Shown here piece by piece: positions 7,301-16,546 of a DNA stretch of 64,000 nucleotides (positions are counted from its first letter, which is position 1; each line of letters starts with the position of its first letter). The translations under genes were made by a program, and so were the position numbers. The notes below the pieces were generated by a model that saw nothing but the letters and a program-made list of their open reading frames with translations, was not told where the DNA came from and did no database searches. The DNA comes from CAVQBJ01 sp963819075. Its GTDB lineage: Bacteria; Actinomycetota; Thermoleophilia; Solirubrobacterales; Solirubrobacteraceae. The stretch spans positions 558,001 to 622,000 of the forward strand of contig CAWFUP010000001.1 of assembly GCA_963819075.1 (NCBI GenBank). Direction: 5' to 3'.

Positions 7301-9421
7301 CACGTCCTCGGGCACGGTGTCGCTGATCTGCCAGCTGACGGTGCCGTTGTCGACGCTCGAGACGCCGCTCGGCGCGCTGATAGTGGCGTGACTGCCCGCG
7401 CGAGCGGTGAGCGTGACGTGCTGGCCGGCCACGCTGTTGCCCGACTTGTCGAGCAGCAGCGCGACAACGGTGCGACCGCTCCCATCGGCGACGTTGCCCA
7501 GTGGCTCGCTGATCAGCGAGGACGTGGTCGGGTCGACCGCTCCGGCGGTGGCGCCGGCCAGCGCGAGGTACAGCGCGTCGAGGTTCGGGCTGCCGAGGCC
7601 GACGTGTGCGAAGTCGCTGCCCAGCGCCGCCGCGGGGTGGAACGCCGACGTGGCGCCGAGCGGGTAGACGAGCGGGTTGAGCTCGCCGACGTCGTGGCCC
7701 AGCTCGCTGTTGATGTCGGCCACGAACGCGGCCATGATCGGCGCCGCCGCGCTGGTACCGCCGTACTCCAGGCCGTTGGGGCAGCCGCCGGCGTCGGCCT
7801 GGCAGATGACATAGCCCTGCGCCGGGTCGGCGTTGACGACGAGGTCGGGGATCGATCGCGCCGGCGAGCTGCTGTGCGCGGCCTGGTAGGCCGGCGCGGT
7901 GAAGAAGCGACTGACGCCGTAACCGCCCTGTCCGGTGACCGGCGTGGAGGCGCTCCCGTCCCACCAGCTCTCCGACGCGTAGGTTCCCAGCGGGCCGGGC
8001 GTGAGGCTGCTGCCGCCGACCGCCGTCGCGTGCGGAGAGTCGGCCGGCACGCCGATCGTGTTCGGGCTGCCGTCCAGGCACCGGTTCCCGCTGTCGCCGC
8101 TGCCGTTGAGAACGGTGATCCCGGAGGCGGCGGCGTTGGCCAGGACTTCGTCGATGCTCTGCGCATCGGCCAGGCTGACCTGGTCCTCGCACTCGCTCCA
8201 GCTGTTGGAGATCACCGTGTCCCGGTCGTTGATCATGGCGTTGAACATCGCCTGGAAGCTCGCGCCGCCGCTGAACGCGCTGTCGTACACGACCACCTGC
8301 GCCCCGGGGGCGAGCGACAGCGCGGCGTCGATGTCCAGCAGCGCCTCGGACTCGCCGGGACCCTGCGCGGCTCCCGCGCCGCCCGCGACGTCGTGCTCGC
8401 TGAGGTCGTTGATCTCGTTGGGGTCGAAGTCGTCCAGCGTGAGGAAGTCGCTGACGTCGCTGCGGTTGAAGTTGGCGTACTCCAGCAGGCCGACCTTCTG
8501 GCCGTCACCGATCGTGGCGGCCGGTCGTGCGGCGGCCGGCTGCGCGCTCGCCGCCGCCGCGAGGCCGCCCGGTGACCGGTCGGCGCCGCGCACTACGGCC
8601 GACGACGCACCGTTCGGATTGGCGGCGTACGCCGCGACGAGATTCAGCTCGTCGGCGGCGCAGCGGAAGTTGATCACGTCCTTGTAGGCCTGCGTGGCGA
8701 TGTCGAAAGCCTCCGCCCCGCCCTCGATGCCGCCGAGCGCGCCGAGGGCGTCCGAGAACGTCCCGGTGGCGTCTTCGAGCTTCTCCGCGAGCTCGCAGAT
8801 CGGCGCCAGCGTGCCCGGCGCGAGCTTCGGTGGTGGCGTCGAGACCGCGGCGATCTGGGGCATCGCCGGTTGCTCGAGGCTCGACAGGCCGACCACCGCG
8901 GCCACGCGCGTGGCCATGCGCGGCGGTAGCGCCGGCGCCTGCGCACTGGCGCTGAAGCGGTGTCCGCCGATCTCGTAGTCGCCGATCCGCACGTGCAGCG
9001 CGCGCTGCACCTCGGCGCGCGTGCCGCGAGCGGTGATCGTCAGCCGGTTGGCGGAACCCTCGAGCACACGCAGCCCGGCGCCGCGCAGGAAGCCGAGCAC
9101 CGCGCGGTAGGCACCCGCGCGAGGGCCGAAGCGTGCGGTGAGCGCGCGCTGGGTCAGGAAGTGGCGGAACAGCGGCGAGCGGCGGTTGGTGACGGCCGCG
9201 AGGAAGCGGTCGAAACCGGCCTGGTCGCGGCGTCGCAGCACGAACGTGACCGTCAGTGCGCCCTGGCCGGCGGGCCCGTCGATCGGGATCGCGCGCGCCA
9301 GGACGGGCGAGAGCTCGCCGGCCAGCCGCACGTTGCGCGCCTGCGCCTGCGCTCCCGCCCAGCACCACGCCGTCAGCGCGATGACTGCGATCACCGGCAG
9401 GGCGCGGCGAGGACTAGCCAT
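4322..9421 (-). CDS. Secreted sedolisin (S53) protease with Ig-like repeats
   Basis: This very large exported protease has 1699 residues. A signal peptide covers about residues 1-26, and a pro-kumamolisin activation domain follows (about 35-180). The S53 catalytic domain (about 300-610) has the E359/D363 pair in SEALLDID and the nucleophile S557 in GGTSAAAP. Next come Ig-like/Big domains (about 640-860), a propeller-like region (about 900-1180), more Ig-like domains, a Thr-rich linker (TTSTTITTHTTITT) and a C-terminal beta domain. Sedolisins act as acid serine-carboxyl proteases outside the cell. Its ATG overlaps the upstream gene's stop by eight bases, so the two are coupled. The role of the tail is unknown; cell-wall or substrate binding is likely. 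Confidence 0.85.
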   Translation of the reverse strand: MASPRRALPVIAVIALTAWCWAGAQAQARNVRLAGELSPVLARAIPIDGPAGQGALTVTFVLRRRDQAGFDRFLAAVTNRRSPLFRHFLTQRALTARFGPRAGAYRAVLGFLRGAGLRVLEGSANRLTITARGTRAEVQRALHVRIGDYEIGGHRFSASAQAPALPPRMATRVAAVVGLSSLEQPAMPQIAAVSTPPPKLAPGTLAPICELAEKLEDATGTFSDALGALGGIEGGAEAFDIATQAYKDVINFRCAADELNLVAAYAANPNGASSAVVRGADRSPGGLAAAASAQPAAARPAATIGDGQKVGLLEYANFNRSDVSDFLTLDDFDPNEINDLSEHDVAGGAGAAQGPGESEALLDIDAALSLAPGAQVVVYDSAFSGGASFQAMFNAMINDRDTVISNSWSECEDQVSLADAQSIDEVLANAAASGITVLNGSGDSGNRCLDGSPNTIGVPADSPHATAVGGSSLTPGPLGTYASESWWDGSASTPVTGQGGYGVSRFFTAPAYQAAHSSSPARSIPDLVVNADPAQGYVICQADAGGCPNGLEYGGTSAAAPIMAAFVADINSELGHDVGELNPLVYPLGATSAFHPAAALGSDFAHVGLGSPNLDALYLALAGATAGAVDPTTSSLISEPLGNVADGSGRTVVALLLDKSGNSVAGQHVTLTARAGSHATISAPSGVSSVDNGTVSWQISDTVPEDVTFTATDTDNGVTLAPLTVDFAPPPAAGGAIAASPTTVTADGTSTAQIEVKLQDGHGNPAVGKVVALVPQANTHSHVAGPAPLTTGANGIVDFEVSDTTAETVSYTAVDVTDGNVPVPGQASVTFSNVPQGQAQCAPAPPSGAGGYALSPFATGFATSSLFLGFVTTGPCASDFGLAFSPSGQLYVTSQITGDIYRFGPTGGLADAATQITPTGNGPTGDLAFGPNGTLFAVQPETQGDYTKGDVVELDPATGAIIATIASGLTCPDWLAVDPLSGDLFVSNGCSGFVHSDDIVRIHDPPGQSPTASDYTTTAGSGQIAFAPDGTLYQASYLSSSSHTGVLAISGTNGPATPTVTEIGNVGTIAAGIAIGPTDPQGHARYVYTVNNASGTESVDEVDLTTGQAQVVATVSAGAGVTAIAGPDGCLYAGGVGEVYRLTNGDGSCSLTPNPATPQLTLSPAAVSPAQGGQQTVMATVRGTATDAGIPVRFVVTGANPHLAVAHTNSAGQATFTYQGVAAGVDHVTANATASGTPLTSNQASVDWTAGAHATAIDLGLAPTGGPVGSPSTLVAVLYDLSGSAELPIAGQTVSLSLAGQSCVAATDARGQASCTVTPTASAGVTTFDASYVGVSGQYAPSSAEDEFVLTPLRRTALTYTGAGSVAQAAGAAVAARLTLASSGAPLAGEPVVFTLGSGPGAQGCTGTTDATGTASCTIAAVDQPTGTQPLQVLFAGDGADAAALAPATLQVNAAPVVTVVPGQVITTSTTITTHTTITTATRTASPTGGVGANTVTTAAQPASLCGAVTVDLIDVYVQGAHVALRGYANPRLAGTAVRIVSAWNGKVVAHSTVGPGGYFSAQAPKPAPALLTSDRTRYVAHAGRYVSPALKLSRRMYVFGVRTSAPGRVTITGRVVGPLANPPAAIFVTRRNSCAQRTYAAVKAKISLNRATGDFTATAPAPPPTALGATYVLRTKVRENPHSKQTFDTFTLPRVVGE

Positions 9422-12400
9422 GGGCGCACCGCCGGTAGGTCCGGCTCGCCGCGACGGTCCTGCCGCCGTTCAGGCGGACGTCGAGCTTGATCGTGAAGGT
9501 TCCGGCCGGCAGACGGCCGAGCGTGACATCGGGGTTCGGCGGCCGACGTGCGGTGAAGTAAAGCGTGCGTACGACGTGGCCGTCGACCCGGATGGTCACC
9601 TGGGCGAGTTTCGCCCTCGCCGGCGCGTGGAGATCGATCGACAGGGACCGCACGCAGGCGCCGGCCGCCGGCAGGCCGAGCTCGCTGGCCAGCGTCGTCG
9701 TCACGCTCGAGCCCGCTGCGGCCGAGTGCGTCGTCGAGGTGGACGTCGAGGTCGTCGTCGTGGTCGTGGTCGCGGGTAGACCGGCGGTGGAGGCGACGGT
9801 AACCGCGGACGTCTGCGTCACAGTGGTGGCCGCGGCGGTCACTGTGGTGGTCGAGGACGCGGCCGACACCACGGTTTCAGCGGTCGTGCCGGTTCCGCTC
9901 AGGGCGATCAGTTGGGGACTATCCGGCGCATCGCTGGTGATCGACAGTTGCGCGCCGCTCGCGCCCACCGATGCCGGGGCGAAACTGACGGTGATCGCGC
10001 ACGTCCCGCCGGGCGCCACGCTCACACCCGAGCAGCCGTCATCGGTGATCGCGAAGTAGGCCGCCTGTGAGCCGAGCAGCGCGGTCCCGGACACGAACAG
10101 GGGCCCCCCGCCGTCGTTGGTCAGGGTGACCGTCTGCGCGGGGGCGCTCGTGCCGGTGAGCACCCCGCCGAAGCTCAGGTCGTTGGTGCTCACGCTCGAC
10201 CAGGTCACCACCCCGGCCACGTTCTGCAGCGGGAAGCTCGCGCTGACGCTGGCCGACGGGGTCGCCGCGCTGACGGCGTAGGTACCCGCGGTGGCGTTGG
10301 CCGTGAACGGCGGCGCCTTCGCGTCGCCGTTGGCATCGGTGAGCACGGTGGCACTCATGGCGCCCCCGGGGAACATCCCGCTCGCACCGGCGGCGGGCGC
10401 GGTGAACGTGACGGGCGCGCCGGCGACCGGTCCGCCGGCGTTCGCCACGTATGCCACCAGGCGCCCCGCGAACGGCGCCCCCAGCTGCGCGCTCTGGGAT
10501 CCCCCCGTGGCGTCGATCGCCGTGCCGCTGTAGCCAAGCGTGACGCCGCTGCCGCCGGTTGCGTAAGACGGGACATACTGCAGCCCGTTCGCCGAGCCGG
10601 CGGGCGACACGTGCGCAAACGTGCCGGTCGTCTCGCCCGCGGCGCTCGTGATGATCGGGAACGTCTGGGTGGCGATCGGCTGGTAGGAGGGGTCGGGAGC
10701 CGGAGCGAGGGTGCCGGCGAGCGACGCCGTGTCGCCCCCGAAGCTCAGCGCGAGCGCACCGGAATCCGACGGAGCGAGCAGCGCGACCGCGAGGGTGCCC
10801 GCGGCGCTCTGCGAGAAGTCGCCGTCGAGCATCAGTTTCGCGTTCAGACGGAGCGTTCCCTCGTTGCTGAGCGTCCCGGAGTGGATCGTCGTGTCCTGGT
10901 CGAGCGTCATCGAGCCGCGGTTGTCGAGCGTGCCCCCCAGGAGGTTGATCTGCGGCGATCCGTTTGGCTGAGCGAGGACGTCGATCGCGCCGGTGCTCGT
11001 GTTCGTCAACATCGAGCCGCTGGCGAGCTGGAGCAGCTCCGTCTGGGCCGCGCTGGTCGCGGCCGAGAAGGTGATCGTCCCGGCATTGGAGACGTTGCCG
11101 GTGGTGGACACCGACACGTTGCCGTCCGTCGCATCGGAGAGCAGGCTGATCGCCTGATCGCCGGCGATGGCGCCACTCAGATCGTCGTCGCCGCTCATGT
11201 AGAAGCTCGACGACCCGCCGCCGGTGAAGGCCAGCGTGCCGTTGTGTACCACGATCGGGTTGCCGCTCGCGCTGCCGGCCTCGGTGAACGTGCCCGTGCT
11301 GATCAGCTCTCCGCCGTTCTCGATCGTGCCATCCGCGGCGTTGGTCACAGACCCGAACGTCCCGCCGTCACCGCTGGGGATGTCGAGTACGCCGTCGTTG
11401 AGCAGGACACCCTGGGGGCTGGAGCTCAGCTGCTGGAAGTTGTCGACGGTGAACGTGGCGCCGTGCGCCACGTCGAGCTCGCCGCCCGCGCCGATGGCCA
11501 GCGGGTCCACACCGGACAGCGTCCCGGCGCCGTCGACGGTGAGCGTGCCGCCGCTCAACTGGTGGATGGCTCCGGTCGCATCGGCGGCGGAGTCGATGGT
11601 CAGGCTGCCGGTGGCTGCGACGGTCGTGTCGAGGTCGCCGCCGTAGGTGGACCCGCCGTCCCACAGCATCGAGCCGTCGACCGTCAACGTGCTGGTGCCG
11701 TTCAGCGTGCTGCCGCCGTCCAGCTGCAGCGTGGTGTTCGCCGCAAGCGTGCTCGGCGCGTCGATCGAGTCCGTGGTGAAGCCGCCGGCGAACTGCAGCG
11801 TGCCGCCGCCGACGACGTCGAGCGGAGCGAAGGTCGTCTGAGGCGATTCGTCGCAGCACGATCCGAAGGCCAGCGTCGATCCGGGCGGCACGTCGAACGC
11901 ACCCGTGTCCTGCCCGCCGGCGCTGCCGTTCTCGATGTCCAGGCTGCAACCGGGATCGAGCGCCACGGTCCCGTGGTTGAGGACTCCCGCGTTCGTGCTC
12001 TCGGTTCCACTCGCCGTGCACTGAACCGTGCCGGCGGAGTCGATGTCCAGCGTCCCCCCGTCGAACGCCGCGGTCGTGCCGAGCGTGAGCTTCGCCCCCG
12101 ACTGCACGTCGAACGTCCCGCTGTTGTTGACCGCCCCGCCGGAGTCGGCGGCGGTACCGAGCAGGTTGACGTTGGCCTCCAGCGTCTTTGTGTTGGCGTC
12201 GACGGTCGAGTCGAGGTCGAACGTGGCGTTCTTGGCGATGTTCACTGTCGGACCCGCGGGCGTTCCCCCGAGCGTGCCCCCGGCGTCCCACTGCAACGTC
12301 CCGTCGATGTCCAGCGTGCCGCTGCCGTTCAGCGTGGTGTCGTCCATCTGCAGCGTCATGCCGGCCGGGATCGTGGTCGTCCCCTCGATCGTGTTGGTGG

Positions 12401-13367
12401 TGAAGCCCGCGCGGAACTCGACGGTCCCGCCGCCGGTCGCCTGCAGCGGATCGAAGGTGGACTGCGGCGACGCCTCGCCGAAGCTCCCGAACGCGAGCCG
12501 GGCCCCGGACGGGACGCTGAAGCTCCCTGTATCGGTGCCGCCGGCGCTGCCGAGGTCGAGATCGAGCTCGCAGCCGCTACCCAGCGTCACGACCCCCTGG
12601 TTGAGCACGCCCGCGACCACGGCCTCGGTGCCGTTGGCGTCGCACGCCAGCTTTCCCCCACTCTCGACGTGGATCACGGCGCCGCCGTTGACGGCGTTGT
12701 AGCCGAGCCCGGTCGTGGTGTCGAAGGTGAACGTTGCGGCCGACTGCACGTCGAGCGTCCCACCGAGGAACAGCTCCCCGGTGCCCGAGTACGTGGCGGC
12801 TCCGGCCAGGTCCACGTTCGTGTTCAGTGTCTTAGCACTCGCGTCGCTCGCGCTGTCGATCGTCGCGCTCGCTGAGCTGGCTATCATCAGGGTGCCGCCG
12901 AGCTGGATCGTCGCCCCGCCGTCCCACACCAGGCTTGACGCGATCTGCGCACTCGCGGCGCCCGTCAGCGTGGCGCCGTGGTCGATCGTCAACTTCGAGA
13001 AGATCGACGTGTTGTGGTCGCTGCCGCTGAGCGTGAGCGTCGAGCCCCCGGCCAGGAGCGCCGGCTCCGCGCTCGTCACGCTCGCCGCCGAAGCACCAGC
13101 GCCACTCTCGATCAGCACCGTCCCGCCGGTGACCGTGGTGTCGATGCACGCGGTAGTCGCTGCCGTGGGCACGGCACCGCCGGACCAGTTGGCCGGATCG
13201 AACCAGTTTCCGTCGCTCCCCCCATTCGTCCACGTCACCGCACCGGCGGGGCACGAGATTCCCGACGCGCCCGCGCGCCCCGCGCCGATGAACAGAACGA
13301 CGCAGCAGATCATCGCGCAGAGCGCTCCCAACCGCGCCGTCCAGGCGATCGGCGGCAGCCTGATCAC
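9414..13367 (-). CDS. Large secreted repeat protein, choice-of-anchor D
   Basis: This is an exported, Gly/Thr-rich surface protein of about 1317 residues. I start at the GTG at 13367, which has GGGGGGAG eight bases upstream and gives an ideal signal peptide (MIRLPPIAWTARLG, then a hydrophobic core); the frame extends to 13457. The mature part opens with WTNGGSDGNWFDPANW, typical of beta-helix passenger-like proteins. Two long internal repeats of about 200 residues follow. Later come an ASH/choice-of-anchor D domain (TVTLTNDGGGPL, GTCAITVSFAP) and a Ser/Thr linker before a terminal beta domain. It is co-transcribed with the sedolisin, which may process or share its location. The binding target is unknown. 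Confidence 0.75.
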   Translation of the reverse strand: MIRLPPIAWTARLGALCAMICCVVLFIGAGRAGASGISCPAGAVTWTNGGSDGNWFDPANWSGGAVPTAATTACIDTTVTGGTVLIESGAGASAASVTSAEPALLAGGSTLTLSGSDHNTSIFSKLTIDHGATLTGAASAQIASSLVWDGGATIQLGGTLMIASSASATIDSASDASAKTLNTNVDLAGAATYSGTGELFLGGTLDVQSAATFTFDTTTGLGYNAVNGGAVIHVESGGKLACDANGTEAVVAGVLNQGVVTLGSGCELDLDLGSAGGTDTGSFSVPSGARLAFGSFGEASPQSTFDPLQATGGGTVEFRAGFTTNTIEGTTTIPAGMTLQMDDTTLNGSGTLDIDGTLQWDAGGTLGGTPAGPTVNIAKNATFDLDSTVDANTKTLEANVNLLGTAADSGGAVNNSGTFDVQSGAKLTLGTTAAFDGGTLDIDSAGTVQCTASGTESTNAGVLNHGTVALDPGCSLDIENGSAGGQDTGAFDVPPGSTLAFGSCCDESPQTTFAPLDVVGGGTLQFAGGFTTDSIDAPSTLAANTTLQLDGGSTLNGTSTLTVDGSMLWDGGSTYGGDLDTTVAATGSLTIDSAADATGAIHQLSGGTLTVDGAGTLSGVDPLAIGAGGELDVAHGATFTVDNFQQLSSSPQGVLLNDGVLDIPSGDGGTFGSVTNAADGTIENGGELISTGTFTEAGSASGNPIVVHNGTLAFTGGGSSSFYMSGDDDLSGAIAGDQAISLLSDATDGNVSVSTTGNVSNAGTITFSAATSAAQTELLQLASGSMLTNTSTGAIDVLAQPNGSPQINLLGGTLDNRGSMTLDQDTTIHSGTLSNEGTLRLNAKLMLDGDFSQSAAGTLAVALLAPSDSGALALSFGGDTASLAGTLAPAPDPSYQPIATQTFPIITSAAGETTGTFAHVSPAGSANGLQYVPSYATGGSGVTLGYSGTAIDATGGSQSAQLGAPFAGRLVAYVANAGGPVAGAPVTFTAPAAGASGMFPGGAMSATVLTDANGDAKAPPFTANATAGTYAVSAATPSASVSASFPLQNVAGVVTWSSVSTNDLSFGGVLTGTSAPAQTVTLTNDGGGPLFVSGTALLGSQAAYFAITDDGCSGVSVAPGGTCAITVSFAPASVGASGAQLSITSDAPDSPQLIALSGTGTTAETVVSAASSTTTVTAAATTVTQTSAVTVASTAGLPATTTTTTTSTSTSTTHSAAAGSSVTTTLASELGLPAAGACVRSLSIDLHAPARAKLAQVTIRVDGHVVRTLYFTARRPPNPDVTLGRLPAGTFTIKLDVRLNGGRTVAASRTYRRCAHG

Positions 13368-13457
13368 GGCCGGTGCTCCCCCCGCCCCGTCACTCCCGCT
13401 GCCCTCAGCGCCAAGGCACGTTCCGTGTGCATGACGGCCGGTAAGGATACCGGTCAC

Positions 13458-13943
13458 GTCTACTCATGTGGGGCAGGCTAGAGTTTCGTTCGGGACACCG
13501 AGTTAGGCGGCTGCGGCGTCGTCAGGGACGTTGAGGAAGCGACCAGACGCCGCGCCGCGAATACTCAGCCGCCGTGCTTCTGCTCTCCCGCCGAAGGCAG
13601 TACGTTGGGGGATCAGTGGCCCCGTACCTGTTCCGGACGGACTGCAGCGGGCCGCCGACATCGACGGACTGCTCCTCCGTCGACGGAACAGTCGTCACGG
13701 GGTGTGAGCCGGCACGCCGTCGGCCGCCACCGAGACCTGCTCTACGACCGCCGCGGGTACGCCGAGCGCGGCGGCCCGGGCCCCTCCCTTGCGGGGATAA
13801 GAGGGCGCGCGCGACCGACCGGCGCCGAACGGCCGGCCTCAGACGCGAGTTTGGCGACGACGGGGCGGTAGCCGTCAAGCCGGAATGGTCTCGCTTTCGC
13901 GTCGGCACGGCATGCTCCGGCGCCACGCGCCGGAGCGCCGTGC
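13458..13943. other. Intergenic stretch, nothing recognised
   Basis: About 490 bases lie between the repeat-protein gene and the next small minus-strand gene. Frames here are Arg/Pro-rich with no family resemblance, so I call no gene. The promoter for the protease operon should lie here, but I find no clear -10/-35 pair. Confidence 0.35.
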
Positions 13944-14261
13944 CTACTCGCGAACGAGGGAGATTGCCAGGCTGGGGACGACGAACGACAGGAGGAAGAT
14001 CGGCAAGATGCTCTTCCCGGTGCATCGGAAGGCGACGGTTTCGCCCTCGACAGCCTCGAAGGTCTTGGTCCGACTGGAGTTTCGGCCGTTGCGGACTTGC
14101 AGAGTGTGATGTCCGGGTTCGACGGATATGGCGATGGTCGCGTTCATTTCCAGGGATCCGTTAGGCGTTCCGTCGACCAGGACGTCGTAAGTGCCGCGCC
14201 GGACCTCCACTCCGATGGCTTTGTGCGTCAGCTTCAGCGTTGCGGGCATTGCGGATCTCAT
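13944..14261 (-). CDS. Small membrane-anchored beta-domain protein
   Basis: The 105-residue product begins MRSAMPATLKLTHKAIGVEV. It has a beta-rich region with a PEGA-like pattern (GTYDVLVDGT, VEPGHHTLQVRNG) and one C-terminal hydrophobic helix (SILPIFLLSFVVPSLAISL). That suggests a tail-anchored protein. The open frame continues upstream to 14612, but that extension is low-complexity and unlikely to be coding. An alternative ATG is at 14249. Function unknown. Confidence 0.55.
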   Translation of the reverse strand: MRSAMPATLKLTHKAIGVEVRRGTYDVLVDGTPNGSLEMNATIAISVEPGHHTLQVRNGRNSSRTKTFEAVEGETVAFRCTGKSILPIFLLSFVVPSLAISLVRE

Positions 14262-14539
14262 CCTGTTCTGTAGCGCGTCTTGTGCGTCGACAGTAACAAC
14301 GGTCTGACGGCTCGGTGTGCCTACGCACCGCGCCAGGCCCCCGCGATCACGCCGGCGGCCGTAGGCTTGTAAGTGCCCGTCGGCAAGCCGCCCGTGAGCC
14401 TCGCAGCAAACGCGTCGGCCGGAGTCGTTGCCATGGTTAGCGGCGGCGACAGTGCAGTGTGGCGCCGCGGCCGCCGGGCGCGGTTGATCAGCCACCTCGC
14501 GCCCGCGTACTGTCTCAGGTCCTATGCGGGTCACGCTTG

Positions 14540-14743
14540 ATGCGCAGGTCACGTTTGCGAGGCGATGACGCGGCACGGCGAGCGCGAGCCCGCGACTGGG
14601 AGCGCACAGCACGACTGGCTCTGCTGGTGGCCGTCTGCGCCGGGCTGTGGGCGGGCGCTACGAGTCCTCGCTGGCAGCCGGGAGATCTCCTCGTCGGCCT
14701 CTACTTCGCAGCGGTCAGCCGCAATTCGTGCCTAGGCCTTTGA
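14540..14743 (+). CDS. Possible small membrane protein
   Basis: A 67-residue frame starts MRRSRLRGDDAARR and contains one plausible transmembrane helix (ARLALLVAVCAGLWAG). There is no clear ribosome site and no recognised family, so it may be spurious. The 250 bases between it and the sulfide oxidoreductase hold no other candidate and probably contain that operon's promoter. Confidence 0.25.
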   Translation: MRRSRLRGDDAARRARARDWERTARLALLVAVCAGLWAGATSPRWQPGDLLVGLYFAAVSRNSCLGL

Positions 14744-14995
14744 GCCACCCCACCACGTGCCCGTTTGGCGCCACGGCCGTTCGCAGCGGCTAATCGCGCG
14801 AGGGCCTCGACCTGAGCGCTACGCGGCGCCAACGGGCACGATCCGGCGTTCGGCCGGTGACGGCGAGCCGGGCGGCCCGCGAAGCAGAACATCTGCACGG
14901 TTGTGGGGTTGCGGATAGCTCGCGGCACTGCTATCGTCCCATCTCTACTACCGTACAGTTGTGTCGCTGTGTTGGTGACACCGGGGAGACGAATC

Positions 14996-16227
14996 ATGTC
15001 CAGCAAGAGGGTTGTCGTCGTGGGCTCAAGCTTTGCGGGGCTGACCGCAGCGCTGGAGCTGCGCAAGCACCTCGACGATCAGCACCAGGTCATCGTCCTG
15101 GACCCGCGGGAGGACTTCACGTTCATCCCCTCACTGATCTGGGTCCCATTCGGGCTGCGTGACGCGCAGGACGTCACCTTCCCCCTCGCCCCGCTGTATC
15201 GCCGCAAGGGGATCGAGTTCGTCAACGAGGCGGCCGCGCATGTCGACATCGACGCGCACACGCTCACCACGACCTCCGGACGCGTGATCGAGTTCGACAA
15301 AGTACTTATCGCGACGGGCCCGCGCCTGGCCTTCGAGAAGATCGCGGGCCTGGGCCCGGAGAACGGCTTCACCCAATCGGTGTGCAACCTCGAGCACGCA
15401 CAAGTCGCGCGCACGGCGTGGGAGCGCTTCTTGCAGAACCCCGGGCCCGTCGTCGTCGGCACGGCACAGGGGGGCTCATGCTTCGGCGCGTCCTACGAGT
15501 TCCTGTTCAACATCCACCACCAGATTCGCAAGGCGGGGCTGCAGGACGTCGCGCCGGTGACCTTCCTCAGCGCCGAGCCCTTCCTGGGCCACTTCGGGCT
15601 TGGCGGTGTCGGCGACTCCGCCAGCGCGTGGAGGGGTTCCTGGGCCGTCTGGGCATCGAGGGCATTCCCAACAACGTGATCAGCGAGGTCCGCGACGGCG
15701 AGATCGAGCTGCAGGGCGGCCGCGTGCTGCCGTTCGCCTACTCGATGATCGTTCCGCCGTTCACCGGCGTCGACGCGATCAAGGACAGCGAGGGCCTGGC
15801 CAACCCGATGGGGTTCGTGCCGATCGACGCCCGTTTCCGCCATCCCGAGCACCCCGACGTGTACTCCGCCGGCGTCGCCACCGCGATCGCACCGCCCGAG
15901 ACCACGCCGGTGCCGGCCGGTGTGCCCAAGACCGGCCAGATGAGCGAGACGATGGCCAAGGTCGCCGCGCAGAACATCGTCGCCGACGTCACCGGCAGCT
16001 CGAAGTACCGCGACATGGCGCTTGCAGACATGTCGGCGATCTGCGTCCTGGACGCGGGCAACAACGGAATCATCTTCAAGGCCGACCACGTCCTCTCCCA
16101 CGGCATCTACGCCAACGGCCACGAGCCGAGCGCGCACGTGATGAGCGGCCCGCAGGCCCACTGGGCCAAGCTCGCGTTCGAGCGCTACTTCCTGACCAGC
16201 CGCAAGCGCGGCATGGTCGCCCTCTAA
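14996..16227 (+). CDS. sqr: Sulfide:quinone oxidoreductase (frameshifted)
   Basis: This FAD-dependent membrane-associated enzyme oxidises sulfide to persulfide/polysulfide and passes electrons to quinone. After correcting one missing base near 15620 the protein has about 410 residues. It has an N-terminal dinucleotide fold (VVVVGSSFAG), C130 (SVCNLEHA), C162 (GSCFGAS) and C350 (AICVLDAG). These match the three cysteines of type I SQR (128/160/356). The ATG at 14996 follows GGGGAGACG. The gene heads a tight operon with a DUF2892 protein, an MMPL transporter, a methyltransferase and rhodaneses. The frameshift sits in a C-rich spot (GACTCCGCC), so it may be a sequencing slip or a real lesion. 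Confidence 0.8.
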
Positions 16228-16243
16228 ACCCCGGACGATCACG

Positions 16244-16546
16244 ATGAGCAACGACACCCACACCTCACTCGTACGGATGCTGACGGCGGAGACGTTCGAC
16301 CGGTCCGACAGTCGTGCTGCCCGCTGGCCGCTTGAGCGGGTGCTGTTCGCGCTCGCGGGCACCGTCACCCTGCTCACGGTCGCGCTGGCCGCCTTCGTGT
16401 CCGGGTGGTTTCTGTTGTTGACCGCGTTCGTCGGCGTCAACCAGTGGCTCTACGTGCTCGTCGGCGCCTGCCCGGCGTCGCTGGTTCTGCGCCGAGTGTT
16501 CGCACTGCCGTCCGTCGTCTACCCCCGCCAGGAGGCCCACCGATGA
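16244..16546 (+). CDS. DUF2892 (YgaP-like) membrane protein
   Basis: This 100-residue protein has two hydrophobic helices (about 33-53 and 55-72) and the short WPLERVLFALAG/NQWL pattern of the DUF2892 family. The same family forms the membrane part of the YgaP rhodanese. It lies 16 bases after sqr, and its TGA overlaps the next ATG (ATGA), so it is part of the sulfur operon. It may anchor or pair with the rhodaneses encoded downstream. Confidence 0.75.
   Translation: MSNDTHTSLVRMLTAETFDRSDSRAARWPLERVLFALAGTVTLLTVALAAFVSGWFLLLTAFVGVNQWLYVLVGACPASLVLRRVFALPSVVYPRQEAHR

Noticed and set aside
6413..8575. 720-codon plus-strand ORF
   Set aside because: Antisense shadow of the sedolisin gene, with Arg/Gly/Asp-rich low-complexity composition.
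10611..12875. 754-codon plus-strand ORF
   Set aside because: Antisense shadow of the repeat-protein gene, made long by its GC bias and repeats.
13522..14025. Minus-strand 167-codon ORF
   Set aside because: No signature, Arg-rich, overlaps the real small gene at 13944-14261 in another frame.
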